DNA of 64,000 nucleotides from Rhodobacteraceae bacterium UBA6213 (GTDB lineage Bacteria > Pseudomonadota > Alphaproteobacteria > Rhodobacterales > Rhodobacteraceae). Below the pieces are notes generated by a model. It was given only the letters and a program-made list of their open reading frames with translations. It did no database searches and was not told the DNA's origin. Positions 25,297-34,556 of this stretch are shown one piece after another (the stretch's first letter is position 1; each line of letters opens with the position of its first letter). Location: assembly GCA_002421605.1 (NCBI GenBank), contig DISJ01000008.1, positions 218,506-282,505 of the forward strand, written 5' to 3'. The position numbers and the translations under genes were made by a program.

Positions 25297-25460
25297 GCGT
25301 TCATCCTCCATGCCACCGCGTCCGCGAGGCGCGGCATATGCCCCCATGTATGGCCTTGCGCGCGCCAATCAAAGCCCCTTTGGGGGGGCGGTAACGTTTT
25401 TTTCTGCGCTGCGCTTGCGCAAGTGGCGCCGCTGCGCCAGCTATGGCAAGAAGGAGCCCG

Positions 25461-26078
25461 ATGGATACTGCTTTTGCCCTGACTGCCTTTGTTACCCTGT
25501 TCGTGGTCGTGGACCCGATCGGGCTTGCGCCCGTGTTCGTGGCGCTGACCGGTGGAATGGAGGCCCGCGCGCGCCAACTTGTGGCACTGCGCGCGGTGGC
25601 GATTGCGGCGATTCTGCTAACACTCTTCGGGCTTTTGGGCGACCGACTTCTGGGCGGCGTCGGCATCACCCTGCCCGCGTTTCGCATCGCAGGCGGCGTG
25701 CTCTTGTTCCTCACCGCGCTCGATATGTTGTTTGAGCGGCGCACACAGCGGCGCGAGGGGCAGCACCCCGCACATGCCGACGACCCTTCGGTTTTTCCGC
25801 TCGCCACGCCGCTGATCGCCGGGCCGGGGGCGCTGGCGACGATGATTCTGCTGACCGGGCAGGCAGGCGGCTGGGGCGGTGTGCTGCTGGTGCATTTGGC
25901 GATGGCGGCGGTGCTTGTGGTGGTCTTTGCGCTGTTTCAGGCGGCCGCGCCGATTGAACGGGTGCTGGGGCGGATCGGCACCATGGTGGTGACGCGGCTG
26001 CTGGGCATGCTGCTTGCGGCACTTGCGACACAGTTCATTCTCGACGGGCTGCAAGGCGCCGGATTGCTGGGGGCCTGA
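25461..26078 (+). CDS. MarC family integral membrane protein
   Basis: 205 aa from ATG 25461 (GAAGGAG upstream). Six membrane segments. The family signature FALTAFVTLFVVVDPIGLAPVFVALT and FRIAGGVLLFLTALDMLF followed by VFPLATPLIAGPGALATMILL (the PLAxPLIAGPG motif) identify MarC/UPF0056. MarC proteins were once linked to antibiotic resistance, later shown not to be involved; transport function is unknown. Followed three bases on by the aspartic protease gene. Confidence 0.87.
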   Translation: MDTAFALTAFVTLFVVVDPIGLAPVFVALTGGMEARARQLVALRAVAIAAILLTLFGLLGDRLLGGVGITLPAFRIAGGVLLFLTALDMLFERRTQRREGQHPAHADDPSVFPLATPLIAGPGALATMILLTGQAGGWGGVLLVHLAMAAVLVVVFALFQAAAPIERVLGRIGTMVVTRLLGMLLAALATQFILDGLQGAGLLGA

Positions 26079-26081
26079 GCG

Positions 26082-26660
26082 ATGGACGGCGACACATTCG
26101 CACGCTTTGGCTACCTTGCGCTCTTGCTGCTTGCAGTGGGCGGTTACGCGCTGGCCGAGTTTCGCCGCCGACCGGGGCGCGCGCTGCAACAGGTCATGAT
26201 CTGGGGCTTCATCTTTGTCGGGCTCGTCGCGGGCTTCGGGCTCTGGTCTGATATTCGCCGCGAGGTGCTGACAGCGCAAAATATTGGCGAGGGTGGGCGC
26301 ATAGAGGTGCCGATCGCGTCCGACGGCCATTTTTATATCGTGGCAGAACTCAACGGGGTCGGTGTGCGCTTTGCGGTCGATACCGGTGCCACGGACATCG
26401 TGCTAAGCGCGCGCGATGCCACGCGCATCGGGCTTGATCCTGCAGCGCTTTCCTATTTTCAGCGCGCCCAAACCGCCAACGGCACGGTCGAAACCGCCCC
26501 TGTGACGATCGACACGCTGTCGCTGGGTGGCGTCAGCGACCGTGGGGTGCCCGCAGTGGTAAATCGCGGCGACATGGACGGATCCCTTCTCGGAATGGCC
26601 TATCTGGCGCGTTTCTCGCGGCTCGAGATGACACCGCGCCTGCTGGTGCTGGAACGCTAG
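26082..26660 (+). CDS. Retropepsin-like aspartic protease, clan AA (TIGR02281-type)
   Basis: 192 aa. Two N-terminal membrane segments (residues ~9-25 and ~38-55) are followed by a periplasmic domain with the single-Asp retropepsin motif FAVDTGATDIVLS, a flap-like YFQRAQTANGTVETAPV, and the C-terminal DGSLLGMAYLARFSRLEM that closes the fold. Such half-size proteases dimerise like retroviral protease. The substrate in bacteria is not known; rickettsial relatives are active. Starts three bases after the marC stop, so the two are co-transcribed, ending at a bidirectional terminator. Confidence 0.87.
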   Translation: MDGDTFARFGYLALLLLAVGGYALAEFRRRPGRALQQVMIWGFIFVGLVAGFGLWSDIRREVLTAQNIGEGGRIEVPIASDGHFYIVAELNGVGVRFAVDTGATDIVLSARDATRIGLDPAALSYFQRAQTANGTVETAPVTIDTLSLGGVSDRGVPAVVNRGDMDGSLLGMAYLARFSRLEMTPRLLVLER

Positions 26661-26680
26661 GGGCGGCGTAGCTGGCCTCC

Positions 26681-26732
26681 GGCGGGGATATTTCTTTCTG
26701 AAGCAACTGCTTCAGGGCAAATATCCCCCGCG
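26681..26732. terminator. Bidirectional terminator / repeated palindromic element
   Basis: Between two convergent genes. Outer arms GCGGGGATATTT and AAATATCCCCCGC, inner arms CTGAAGCA and TGCTTCAG with a two-base loop. The AT-rich middle gives T runs on both strands. The core GGATATTT...CTGAAGCA recurs near 39500, so this may be a copy of a dispersed Rhodobacteraceae intergenic repeat. Confidence 0.75.
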
Positions 26733-26747
26733 GAGCGCGCCGCGCGT

Positions 26748-27218
26748 TCAGTCGGGGCGATGTTCCGCCTTTTTTACCCAGCGCCCACCGTCTTCGGCCC
26801 AATATTGGGCAGGCACTGCGGCTGCAAGCTCGCGCCATTGAGCGCGCGCGCGCTCCAGCGCTTCGGGCAGGGCGCCGTCAAAGATCACCCAGACCCGTTC
26901 CAGCAAAGCCGCCTCGGCGATGTCTACCGCAGCGCCGTCGATAGCCATCAAGGCTTGTGGCGCGTTCGCCGCTGGGCCGCGGGCGTGGGTCAAAAGCAAG
27001 GGCTGGCGCGCGTCAGTGGCGCCGCCCCCCGCAAGACCATGCGCCAGAAACCCGTCGGGCGCGCCCAGCCAGAGCGCGCGGTCAAGCTCTTCCATCCGCG
27101 CGCGTGCGGTACCGCGCAATTCCACGGCCCAGCCCTGCGCCAAGGCTCTAGCTGCCAGCGCGCCGATCAGCCCGGCCAGCGGCGCCGCGCCGAGCTGATA
27201 GAAAAGCGCCTGCGCCAT
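26748..27218 (-). CDS. holC: DNA polymerase III chi subunit
   Basis: 156 aa. The family start MAQALFYQLGAAPL (usually MxxvxFYhL), LAARALAQGWAVELRG, EELDRALWLGAPDGFLAHGLAG and QPLLLTHARGPAANAPQALMAIDG are chi features. Chi binds the psi subunit and SSB in the clamp loader, so it helps handing over from primase to polymerase. It begins five bases after pepA stops, and the pepA-holC order is the usual one in alphaproteobacteria. Sequence is divergent from E. coli chi, as expected. Confidence 0.88.
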   Translation of the reverse strand: MAQALFYQLGAAPLAGLIGALAARALAQGWAVELRGTARARMEELDRALWLGAPDGFLAHGLAGGGATDARQPLLLTHARGPAANAPQALMAIDGAAVDIAEAALLERVWVIFDGALPEALERARAQWRELAAAVPAQYWAEDGGRWVKKAEHRPD

Positions 27219-27222
27219 TGGC

Positions 27223-28695
27223 TCAGCCGCGCTCCCAGCCGTCGCGCACCAGGCGGTCGAGCGTCATCACGCCCCAACCGGTTGCGCCTTTGGGGGCCAT
27301 CGCGGTTTCTTCGGGCGGCAGCGCCACCCCGGCGATATCAAGGTGCACCCAAGGCGTTTCGGGCTTGACGAACCGCGCCAGAAACTGCGCGGCCGTGATC
27401 GCCCCGCCGGGTCGACCGAACGAATTGCGCATGTCAGCAATGCGCGATTTCAACTTGGCGTCGTAGGCTTCGCCCATCGGCATCCGCCAGGCGCCCTCGC
27501 CTTCGGCTGATGCGGCCTTCAGCAGCGCGCCCACCAGCGCGTCGTTGTTGGAAAACGCCCCGGCATTCTCGTGCCCGAGACCTACGATTATCGCGCCGGT
27601 CAGCGTGGCGAGGTCGATCATGGCGGCAGGTTTGAAGCGTTCCTGCGCATACCAGAGCACATCGGCCAGCACGAGGCGCCCCTCGGCGTCTGTATTGTTC
27701 ACTTCGATCGTATCGCCCTTCATCGAGCGCACGACATCGCCGGGGCGCTGTGCGCGCCCGTCTGGCATGTTTTCGACCAAACCGACCAGGCCGACAACGT
27801 TGGCCTTTGCCCCGCGCAGCGCGAGGGCGCGCATCACCCCGGCCACGACCCCGGCGCCGCCCATGTCCATCGTCATTTCTTCCATACCCAGCGCCGGTTT
27901 GATCGAAATGCCACCGGTATCGAACACCACGCCCTTGCCGATCAGCGCCAGCGGCGGCTCGCCCTTTGGCCCGCCGTTCCACTGCATCACAACCACTTTC
28001 GTCGGGCTGTCCGAGCCCAGCCCCACGCCCAGCAGAGCGCCCATCCCGAGCGCCTTCAGCGCCGCCTCTTCAAGGATTTCGACATCAAGCCCGAGTTCGT
28101 GCATCGCAGCAAGGCGCGCGGCGAAATCGTCGGTGGTCAGCACGTTGGCGGGTTCGTTGATCAGATCACGGGCGAAGAATACGCCTTCGGCCAGTGCCGC
28201 CATCGGGCTTGCACGCAGCGCCACGGCTTCGGGCGCGCTGACCTGAAAGCCAACTTCACCAAACACTTTTGGCGCGCCGGTCTTGTGCGCCCCAAAGTCG
28301 TAAGCGCGCAGCGCAAGCCCAAAGCTGATCTCATGTGCCAGCCGGTGCGCCCCGGCCAACACCAGTGCGCCAGAAGCGCCCAGCCCCTTGGCGATGCTGG
28401 CGCCGGCCTTGCGGGCCTCGGCCACGGTCGCGCGACGCGTCAGATGCACCAGTTGCACCGCCTCGGCAGCAAGCCCTGAGGGAAAGGCCAGATCCATGGC
28501 CTCGCCCTGCTTCAACTTGGCAAAGCTTTCGCTGGCCAGCGCACGCACGATAGCACCACGGGCGCGTCGATCGATCTGGCGTACCGCTTGCGAAGGCCGC
28601 TCACCGGGCGCGGCAAGCACCACCAATCGACCTGTCGCGGCAGCCAACGCTGTCGCATCTATTTCACGAAAATGTATGGCTACAGGATGCGGCAT
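27223..28695 (-). CDS. Leucyl aminopeptidase (M17, PepA-like)
   Basis: 490 aa, starting at ATG 28695 with GGAG upstream. The M17 signature NTDAEGRLVLADVL is present, and the zinc ligands Lys and Asp in IGKGVVFDTGGISIKP and Asp in MDMGGAGVVAG are in place, with Glu in the signature. It removes N-terminal amino acids from peptides in the cytoplasm using two metal ions; some PepA also bind DNA. The N-terminal domain (~1-170) is the usual macro-like domain. Upstream is a short divergent region leading into lptF. Confidence 0.94.
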   Translation of the reverse strand: MPHPVAIHFREIDATALAAATGRLVVLAAPGERPSQAVRQIDRRARGAIVRALASESFAKLKQGEAMDLAFPSGLAAEAVQLVHLTRRATVAEARKAGASIAKGLGASGALVLAGAHRLAHEISFGLALRAYDFGAHKTGAPKVFGEVGFQVSAPEAVALRASPMAALAEGVFFARDLINEPANVLTTDDFAARLAAMHELGLDVEILEEAALKALGMGALLGVGLGSDSPTKVVVMQWNGGPKGEPPLALIGKGVVFDTGGISIKPALGMEEMTMDMGGAGVVAGVMRALALRGAKANVVGLVGLVENMPDGRAQRPGDVVRSMKGDTIEVNNTDAEGRLVLADVLWYAQERFKPAAMIDLATLTGAIIVGLGHENAGAFSNNDALVGALLKAASAEGEGAWRMPMGEAYDAKLKSRIADMRNSFGRPGGAITAAQFLARFVKPETPWVHLDIAGVALPPEETAMAPKGATGWGVMTLDRLVRDGWERG

Positions 28696-28842
28696 TGGCG
28701 GACTCCTTACGGCGAGGTTTCTGAACTGTGGCGAAGCCTAACGATGGCGCGTGAAAATGGGAAGGCGGCGCGACGCCAGCCTTTCGCTGCGCGAGCGTTC
28801 GGGCTAAGGAAAGGCAGAAACATCCGGGGGGATGAAGCTGCC

Positions 28843-29961
28843 TTGTCCAAACTGGACCGATACCTGCTGGCGCAGCTTATGGCGCATTTCGGGTTTTTTG
28901 CCCTTGTTCTGGTTGCCATTTATTGGCTCAATCAGGCGGTGCAGCTATTCAACCGGCTGGTCGCGGACGGTCAATCGACACGGGTGGTGCTAGAGTTGAC
29001 CTCGTTGGCGCTGCCGGTGGTAGTGTCACTGATGCTGCCGCTCGCGGCCTTTGCAGCCAGCCTTTATTTGCTGAATCGGCTGATCGGCGAAAGCGAACTG
29101 GTAGTGATGCAGGCAACCGGCGCTTCGCCGTTTCGTCTGGCGCGCCCGGTGCTGACCTTCGGGCTGATCGTCGCATTGCTGATGACCATGCTGCTGCATA
29201 TGCTGGTGCCTCTGGCAAGGGCGCAAAGCATCGAGCGGCGCGCGGAAATCGCCGACAACATCGCCGCGCGGTTTCTTTTGGCGGGCGAGTTTCAACACCC
29301 GTTGCCGGGGGTGACTTTTTTCATTCGCGATATCTCTGCGCGTGGCGAACTTTTGGACATTTACCTTTCCGACAATCGCAATAGCGCTAGTGCGACGGTA
29401 TTTCTGGCTTCCAAGGCAGTGCTCGTGCGCAGCGATACGGGGCCAAAACTGGTAATGCTCGACGGCATGGCCCAAAGCCTGCGTGCCGCAGACGAGCGAT
29501 TGGCGGTGACGCATTTTTCCAATTTCACCTACGACCTTGGCGCGTTGATTGACACCGGCACGGGCAGCGAACGCAAGTTGGAAGAACAGACCACGCCACA
29601 ATTGCTGGCACCCGGCAACCCCGCAACGGGTGCAGAGGTCCAGTATGAAATTGCCAAACGGGTAACCCGAAGCCTCAACGCGCCAGTATCGGCGCTGATC
29701 GGCTTTGCGGCCCTGTTGCTTGGCGGCTTCAACAGGCTTGGACTTTGGCGCCAGATCGGGCTGGCAACGGTGATTCTACTGACTTTGCAATTTCTTACCA
29801 ACATCGCCGAAGATACTGCGGCCGAAGCGCCCGAAAGCTGGCCGCTGCTTTTGGTGCCAATTGTCATTGGGTCCGCACTTGCGGTGACGCTGCTTTGGCA
29901 AGCTGGGCGCAGGCGCAGCAGGCGGCCTGCCAAAACCCTGTCCGCGCAGGTGGCGCCATGA
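28843..29961 (+). CDS. lptF: LPS export permease LptF
   Basis: 372 aa from TTG 28843, placed by homology of the sequence LSKLDRYLLAQLMAHFGFFALVL to the LptF N-terminus and by a GGGGGGA stretch upstream; earlier in-frame ATGs at 28744 and before would add unrelated residues. Three membrane helices lie N-terminal (~10-30, 45-80, 95-115), then a periplasmic jellyroll (residues ~130-260), then three helices near the C-terminus (ALIGFAALLLGGF, ILLTLQFLTNIAEDT). With LptG and LptB it pulls LPS from the inner membrane. First gene of lptF-lptG-lptD-surA-pdxA-rsmA. Confidence 0.88.
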   Translation: MSKLDRYLLAQLMAHFGFFALVLVAIYWLNQAVQLFNRLVADGQSTRVVLELTSLALPVVVSLMLPLAAFAASLYLLNRLIGESELVVMQATGASPFRLARPVLTFGLIVALLMTMLLHMLVPLARAQSIERRAEIADNIAARFLLAGEFQHPLPGVTFFIRDISARGELLDIYLSDNRNSASATVFLASKAVLVRSDTGPKLVMLDGMAQSLRAADERLAVTHFSNFTYDLGALIDTGTGSERKLEEQTTPQLLAPGNPATGAEVQYEIAKRVTRSLNAPVSALIGFAALLLGGFNRLGLWRQIGLATVILLTLQFLTNIAEDTAAEAPESWPLLLVPIVIGSALAVTLLWQAGRRRSRRPAKTLSAQVAP

Positions 29962-31070
29962 CGCTGACGCTCTATTTCGTGCGCCGCTTTCTGCGCAATT
30001 TTCTGCTGGTGGCAATAGCATTCAGCGCGGTGATGATGCTGATCGATTCGATCGAGCAGCTTCGCCGGTTTAGCGGCGCGGGGATCGGGCTTGAGCGTAT
30101 TTTACTTATGGCGTCGCTGAACCTGCCGAGCGCGATCTATACGCTACTGCCACTACTGATTTTACTGGCAACGATGGCAATGTTTATTGGCCTAGCGCGC
30201 AGTTCAGAGCTGGTCGTCGCGCGGGCGGCAGGGCGCTCGGCCTTGCGTATGGCGCTTGCTCCGGCGATGGTCGCCTTTGTACTTGGGGCAATTGGCGTTG
30301 TGGCGCTAAACCCGGTCGTCGCGGCGACGGCAAAGCGCTATGATATGTTGGCCGACCGTATTCTGAGCGGCGGCACAGCGGCTGCTTCGATCGGTCGCGA
30401 AGGTGTGTGGCTGCGACAGGGGGCGGCAGGAGCGGACATGGCGCAGCGGCAATCGGTCATTCACGCAGAGCGCGGTAACGCTGATGCCACGGTGCTTTAT
30501 GACGTCACGGTGATGGAATTTTCGCTGGACCAAGGCCCGATCCGCTACTTGCAGGCCGACGATGCGACGCTTGTGTCCGGCGCATGGCGGTTGAGCAACG
30601 CCAAGGAATGGCCGCTTGCAACAACCGAGAATCCTGAAACAGAGGCGGTGATTCACACCGACATGTCGCTGCCGTCGGATCTGACACCTGCCCGTATCCG
30701 CGACAGCTTTGGCGCGCCAAGCGAAATCGCCATTTGGGACTTGCCAGATTTCATCGCGGCGCTGGATCGAGCAGGGTTTTCGTCGCGCCGCCATGAGACT
30801 TGGTTCCAGAAGGAACTTGCGCAACCCTTGATGTTGGCGGCGATGGCGCTGTTGGCGGCTGCATTTACGATGCGTCATGTGCGCCGGGGCCGTGTTGGGC
30901 TGATGGCGCTGCTGGCATTCGGGTCTGGTGTCGCCGCGCTGCTGCTGCGCAACTTTGCGCAGGCATTGGGTGAAAATGGGCTGCTGCCGGTGCTTTTGGC
31001 GGCTTGGGCACCGCCGCTGGTAGCGCTGCTCGCGGCGCTGACGCTGATGCTATATCTGGAGGATGGCTGA
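29958..31070 (+). CDS. lptG: LPS export permease LptG
   Basis: 370 aa; ATG 29958 overlaps the lptF stop (ATGA). Same layout as LptF: helices around residues 10-30, 50-75 and 98-118, a periplasmic beta region, and three C-terminal helices (LAQPLMLAAMALLAAAFTMRH, GLMALLAFGSGVAALLLRNF, PPLVALLAALTLMLYLEDG). SSELVVARAAGRSALR is the coupling-helix region that touches LptB. Works as heterodimer with LptF. LptB and LptA/C are not in this window. Confidence 0.92.
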   Translation: MTLTLYFVRRFLRNFLLVAIAFSAVMMLIDSIEQLRRFSGAGIGLERILLMASLNLPSAIYTLLPLLILLATMAMFIGLARSSELVVARAAGRSALRMALAPAMVAFVLGAIGVVALNPVVAATAKRYDMLADRILSGGTAAASIGREGVWLRQGAAGADMAQRQSVIHAERGNADATVLYDVTVMEFSLDQGPIRYLQADDATLVSGAWRLSNAKEWPLATTENPETEAVIHTDMSLPSDLTPARIRDSFGAPSEIAIWDLPDFIAALDRAGFSSRRHETWFQKELAQPLMLAAMALLAAAFTMRHVRRGRVGLMALLAFGSGVAALLLRNFAQALGENGLLPVLLAAWAPPLVALLAALTLMLYLEDG

Positions 31071-33274
31071 TGGCGGCGGGCGGCGCGGCGCGCATTGGCA
31101 AAGTGGCGAGCGTAGCGGCGCTTGGCGTAGCCTTGGCGCTGACGCCTGTGACCCTGCCGGGGCGGGCCAGGGCCGAAACCGTTGCCGCAACGCTTGGCGC
31201 GGCCACGCTCTTGGCCGACCGCATCCATATGGCCAGTGCCTCGGTGCTGATCGCTGACGGCTCTGTCGAGGTGTTTTACAACGGTGCACGGCTGCTGGCC
31301 TCGCGCATTGCGTATGACAGTGCCAGCGGTGTGCTGTTGATCGAGGGGCCCTTGTGGCTGACCACGTCCGAGGGTGGCGGCATGGTGCTGTTGGCCGATA
31401 GCGCCGAGCTTTCGGGCGACATGCGAGAAGGTATTCTGCGCGGTGCGCGGATGGTGTTGGAAGGCGAGTTGCAGCTTGCCGCAAATACCGTCAACCGCAC
31501 CGAAGGCCGGTACACGACGCTGGAAGATGTGGTCGCTTCGTCTTGCCAGATCTGCGTCGTCAACCCGACCCCGCTGTGGGAAATTCGGGCGCGCCGCGTA
31601 ACGCATGATTCGGTCGAGCGCGAGATCACCTACGAGGGCGCGCAGTTTCGCGCGATGGGCGTGCCTTTGGCCTATATCCCGCGGCTGACCACGCCCGACC
31701 CCGGCGTGGTTCGAAAGACTGGTCTTTTGCGGCCCAAATTGCGTACCACGTCCGCACTCGGTACCGGGATCAAACTGCCCTATTTCTGGACGATCGGCGA
31801 CAGCCGCGATCTGACGCTGACGCCGTATCTTTCGACATCCCGAACAGCCACGCTTGGCGCGCGCTACCGGCAGGCGTTCGATTTCGGGTCACTTGAAATC
31901 AGCGGCGCAGTTACGCGCGACGATATTCTGACAGATGAAACGCGTGGTTATGTTTTTGGTGATGCGAGCTTTGATCTGCCGCAGGACTTCACGCTCGAGT
32001 TGACGCTGCGCGCGGTGTCGGACCCCGCCTATACGCTCGACTACGACATCACCGACGATGATCGGCTTTGGAGCGGCGCATTGGTGCAACGGGTGCGACC
32101 CGAACAAATGATCTGGGCGCGCATCGGCAACACCGAAAGCCTGCGCGAGGGTGAAAGCAACAGCACCCAACCGATGCAGGCGGGCGACCTTAGCTGGACG
32201 CAAGTGCTGCGCCCGTCGCTGATTGGGGGCGAACTGGTGCTTGAAGCGGACCTCGGCGCATACCGGCGCAGCTCGCACCTTACCGTTGACGGCGTGGACG
32301 ATGCCGATCTGGTCTCTGACGGGCGCGACGCGCTGCGCGCCAGTTTTGACGCAAACTGGCAGCGCACCTGGGTGTTGCCCGGTGGGATCGAGGCGACTGG
32401 CCTGCTTGGGGCAAGCGCAGATGTTTTCTACGTTGCCGAAGATGCCGCCTATGCCTCGCGGATCAACCGATTCGCGCCAACCGCGGCGGTCGAGCTGCGC
32501 TGGCCTTGGGTGCGCAGCCACGGCAGCGTCAGTGAGGTGATCGAGCCTGTTGCGCAACTGCTCTGGACAGGCAATGACGGGCAATCAGCCCCCAACGAAG
32601 ACAGCGAGCTGATTGAGTTTGACGAGGGCAACCTGTTCGCGCTGTCGCGATATGCAGGAAAAGATGCCCGCGAAACCGGGCTGCGCGCCAATCTCGGTAT
32701 CAGTTGGACCCGCGAGGATACCAATGGCTGGTCTGCGTCGGCACTGGCAGGCCGGGTGCTGCGTTGGGATGACCTTGCCCAGTTTGGCACCGACAGCGCC
32801 CTAAGCGGTTCGCGTTCGGATTGGCTGCTCTCGACATGGGTGAAAACGCCCGGCGGGGTAGAGATTCGCAACCGCGCACTTTTCGATGACGCATTCGACT
32901 TCAGCCATGACGAGCTACTTTTGGCGCTGACGCGCGAGAAGATGTCGCTCACCGCGGGCTATTTGTGGATGCAGGCATCGCCTGACGAAGGCTTGGATGA
33001 CCCGACCCGCCAATTGCTGCTGGACGCAAGCTGGAACTGGAGCACCAATTGGGCTGGAAGCTTGGGCACGCGCTATGATTTTGTGGCCGAGCGTGCCGCT
33101 AGCGCCGAGATTGGGCTCAGCTATACCAACGAATGCGTTAAGGTCGATCTTTCCCTCTCGCGCAGTTTCGCGTCCTCGACTAGTGTGACCCCGCAAACTG
33201 ATTTCGGTTTGGATGTCGAACTTGTGGGCTTTGGCTCAAGCAGCGGCGGACAGCGGCGAAGCTGCATGCGTTGA
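31070..33274 (+). CDS. lptD: LPS-assembly outer-membrane protein LptD
   Basis: 734 aa. ATG 31070 shares one base with the lptG stop (TGATG). A signal peptide occupies residues 1-35 (ending GRARAETVA). Residues ~40-160 are the OstA/LptA-like jellyroll that receives LPS (SADGSVEVFYNG, GMVLLADSAELSGD), and the rest is a 26-strand barrel (e.g. DLTLTPYLSTSRTATLGARYR). Cysteine pairs occur at CQICVV and at the end (NECVKVDLS, RRSCMR), consistent with the disulfide linkage of the jellyroll to the barrel that LptD needs. It inserts LPS in the outer leaflet. Confidence 0.92.
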   Translation: MAAGGAARIGKVASVAALGVALALTPVTLPGRARAETVAATLGAATLLADRIHMASASVLIADGSVEVFYNGARLLASRIAYDSASGVLLIEGPLWLTTSEGGGMVLLADSAELSGDMREGILRGARMVLEGELQLAANTVNRTEGRYTTLEDVVASSCQICVVNPTPLWEIRARRVTHDSVEREITYEGAQFRAMGVPLAYIPRLTTPDPGVVRKTGLLRPKLRTTSALGTGIKLPYFWTIGDSRDLTLTPYLSTSRTATLGARYRQAFDFGSLEISGAVTRDDILTDETRGYVFGDASFDLPQDFTLELTLRAVSDPAYTLDYDITDDDRLWSGALVQRVRPEQMIWARIGNTESLREGESNSTQPMQAGDLSWTQVLRPSLIGGELVLEADLGAYRRSSHLTVDGVDDADLVSDGRDALRASFDANWQRTWVLPGGIEATGLLGASADVFYVAEDAAYASRINRFAPTAAVELRWPWVRSHGSVSEVIEPVAQLLWTGNDGQSAPNEDSELIEFDEGNLFALSRYAGKDARETGLRANLGISWTREDTNGWSASALAGRVLRWDDLAQFGTDSALSGSRSDWLLSTWVKTPGGVEIRNRALFDDAFDFSHDELLLALTREKMSLTAGYLWMQASPDEGLDDPTRQLLLDASWNWSTNWAGSLGTRYDFVAERAASAEIGLSYTNECVKVDLSLSRSFASSTSVTPQTDFGLDVELVGFGSSSGGQRRSCMR

Positions 33275-33335
33275 TGCATGGTTGCGCCCGGGCGGGCTGG
33301 GATGATACGGGTTGGCAAAGCGGACGGACCTGAAC

Positions 33336-34556
33336 ATGCGCGTAATTACCTTGCTTCTCGCCCTGCTGGCACTGATTGCCCCAACGGCCCCGGCCGCAGC
33401 CCAGGGCAATCCATTCGGCCCAGTCATCATGGTCAACGATCTTGGTATCACCGGATTCGAGCTTGAACAGCGCCGACTCTTTCTGGAACTGCTGCACGCG
33501 CCGGGCAACCTTGCCAAAGAGGCTGAAAAGGCACTGATCTCAGAGCGGCTGCAAATGCAGGCGGCCAAGCTCGCCGGCATCTCGCTGAACGCCGAACAGG
33601 TGAAGGCGGCGATGGAAGAGTTTGCCGCGCGCGCCGATCTGACCGCCGATCAACTGATTGTCGAGCTTGCCGCCGTCGGGATCGAGCCACAGACTTTCCG
33701 TGACTTTGTCGAGGCCGGGTCGACCTGGCGCGAAGTGGTGCGCGCACGTTTTGCCGGGCGCGTCACGATTTCGGAGGCCGAGATCGACCATGCGCTGTCG
33801 CCCCTGTCCGATCGTGGCCGCGGCACGCGCGTGCTGTTTTCCGAAATCGTGCTGCCCGCCCCCGCCGGGCAAGAAGAACAGGCCAAGGCGATTGCCGACC
33901 AGATTGCGCAGTTGCACGGCGAAGCGGCATTTGCTGACGCGGCAAAACAGGTATCCGCCTCTGCCTCGCGCGATCAGGGCGGACGGCTTGACTGGATGGC
34001 GCTCGACACCATGCCCGCGCCGCTGCGCGCCGCTCTGGAACCGCTCGCCCCCGGCGAGGCCAGCGCCCCGGTCCCGCTACAGGGCGCAATTGCAGTTTTC
34101 ATGCTGCGCGCGATCGACGAGAACGGCGCCGTAACGGCGATGCCGCAAACAATCGACTATGCTCAATTTCTGATCCCCGGCGGGCATGGCGCCGAGGCAC
34201 TGGCCGAAGCCGAAAAAGTGCGCGCCCGCGCCAATAGCTGCGGCGATCTTTACGCGGTGGCCAAGGGCCTGCCGGAAACCCGCTTGCTTCGCGAAACCCG
34301 CCCGCAAGGCGCCATTCCTGCCGACCTCGCGCGCGAACTCGCACGCCTTGATGCGGGCGAAGCGTCGACGGCACTTGAGCGCGACGGCAACCTGATTTTC
34401 CTGATGCTGTGCAACCGCGCGCGCGTTCTGCCCACAGGCACTGCCGCGCCAAGCCGCGCCGAGGTTGCAAACGCGCTGATCAACGAACGGCTTGCAGCCT
34501 ACGCCGAAGGCTACCTTGCCGATCTGCTCGCCCGGGCGATCATCCGCAGACCATGA
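33336..34556 (+). CDS. surA: SurA-like periplasmic chaperone / peptidyl-prolyl isomerase
   Basis: 406 aa from ATG 33336 (signal peptide MRVITLLLALLALIAPTAPAAAQ); an upstream TTG at 33312 is also in frame. The N-terminal SurA chaperone region (residues ~30-150) has MVNDLGITGFELEQRRLFLELL and the helical core. A parvulin domain follows around 170-260 (TRVLFSEIVLP..., GGRLDWMALDTMPAPLRAALEPLAPGE), and a second degenerate one to the end. SurA helps outer-membrane proteins such as LptD to fold, which fits its position directly after lptD. It overlaps pdxA (ATGA). Confidence 0.88.
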   Translation: MRVITLLLALLALIAPTAPAAAQGNPFGPVIMVNDLGITGFELEQRRLFLELLHAPGNLAKEAEKALISERLQMQAAKLAGISLNAEQVKAAMEEFAARADLTADQLIVELAAVGIEPQTFRDFVEAGSTWREVVRARFAGRVTISEAEIDHALSPLSDRGRGTRVLFSEIVLPAPAGQEEQAKAIADQIAQLHGEAAFADAAKQVSASASRDQGGRLDWMALDTMPAPLRAALEPLAPGEASAPVPLQGAIAVFMLRAIDENGAVTAMPQTIDYAQFLIPGGHGAEALAEAEKVRARANSCGDLYAVAKGLPETRLLRETRPQGAIPADLARELARLDAGEASTALERDGNLIFLMLCNRARVLPTGTAAPSRAEVANALINERLAAYAEGYLADLLARAIIRRP

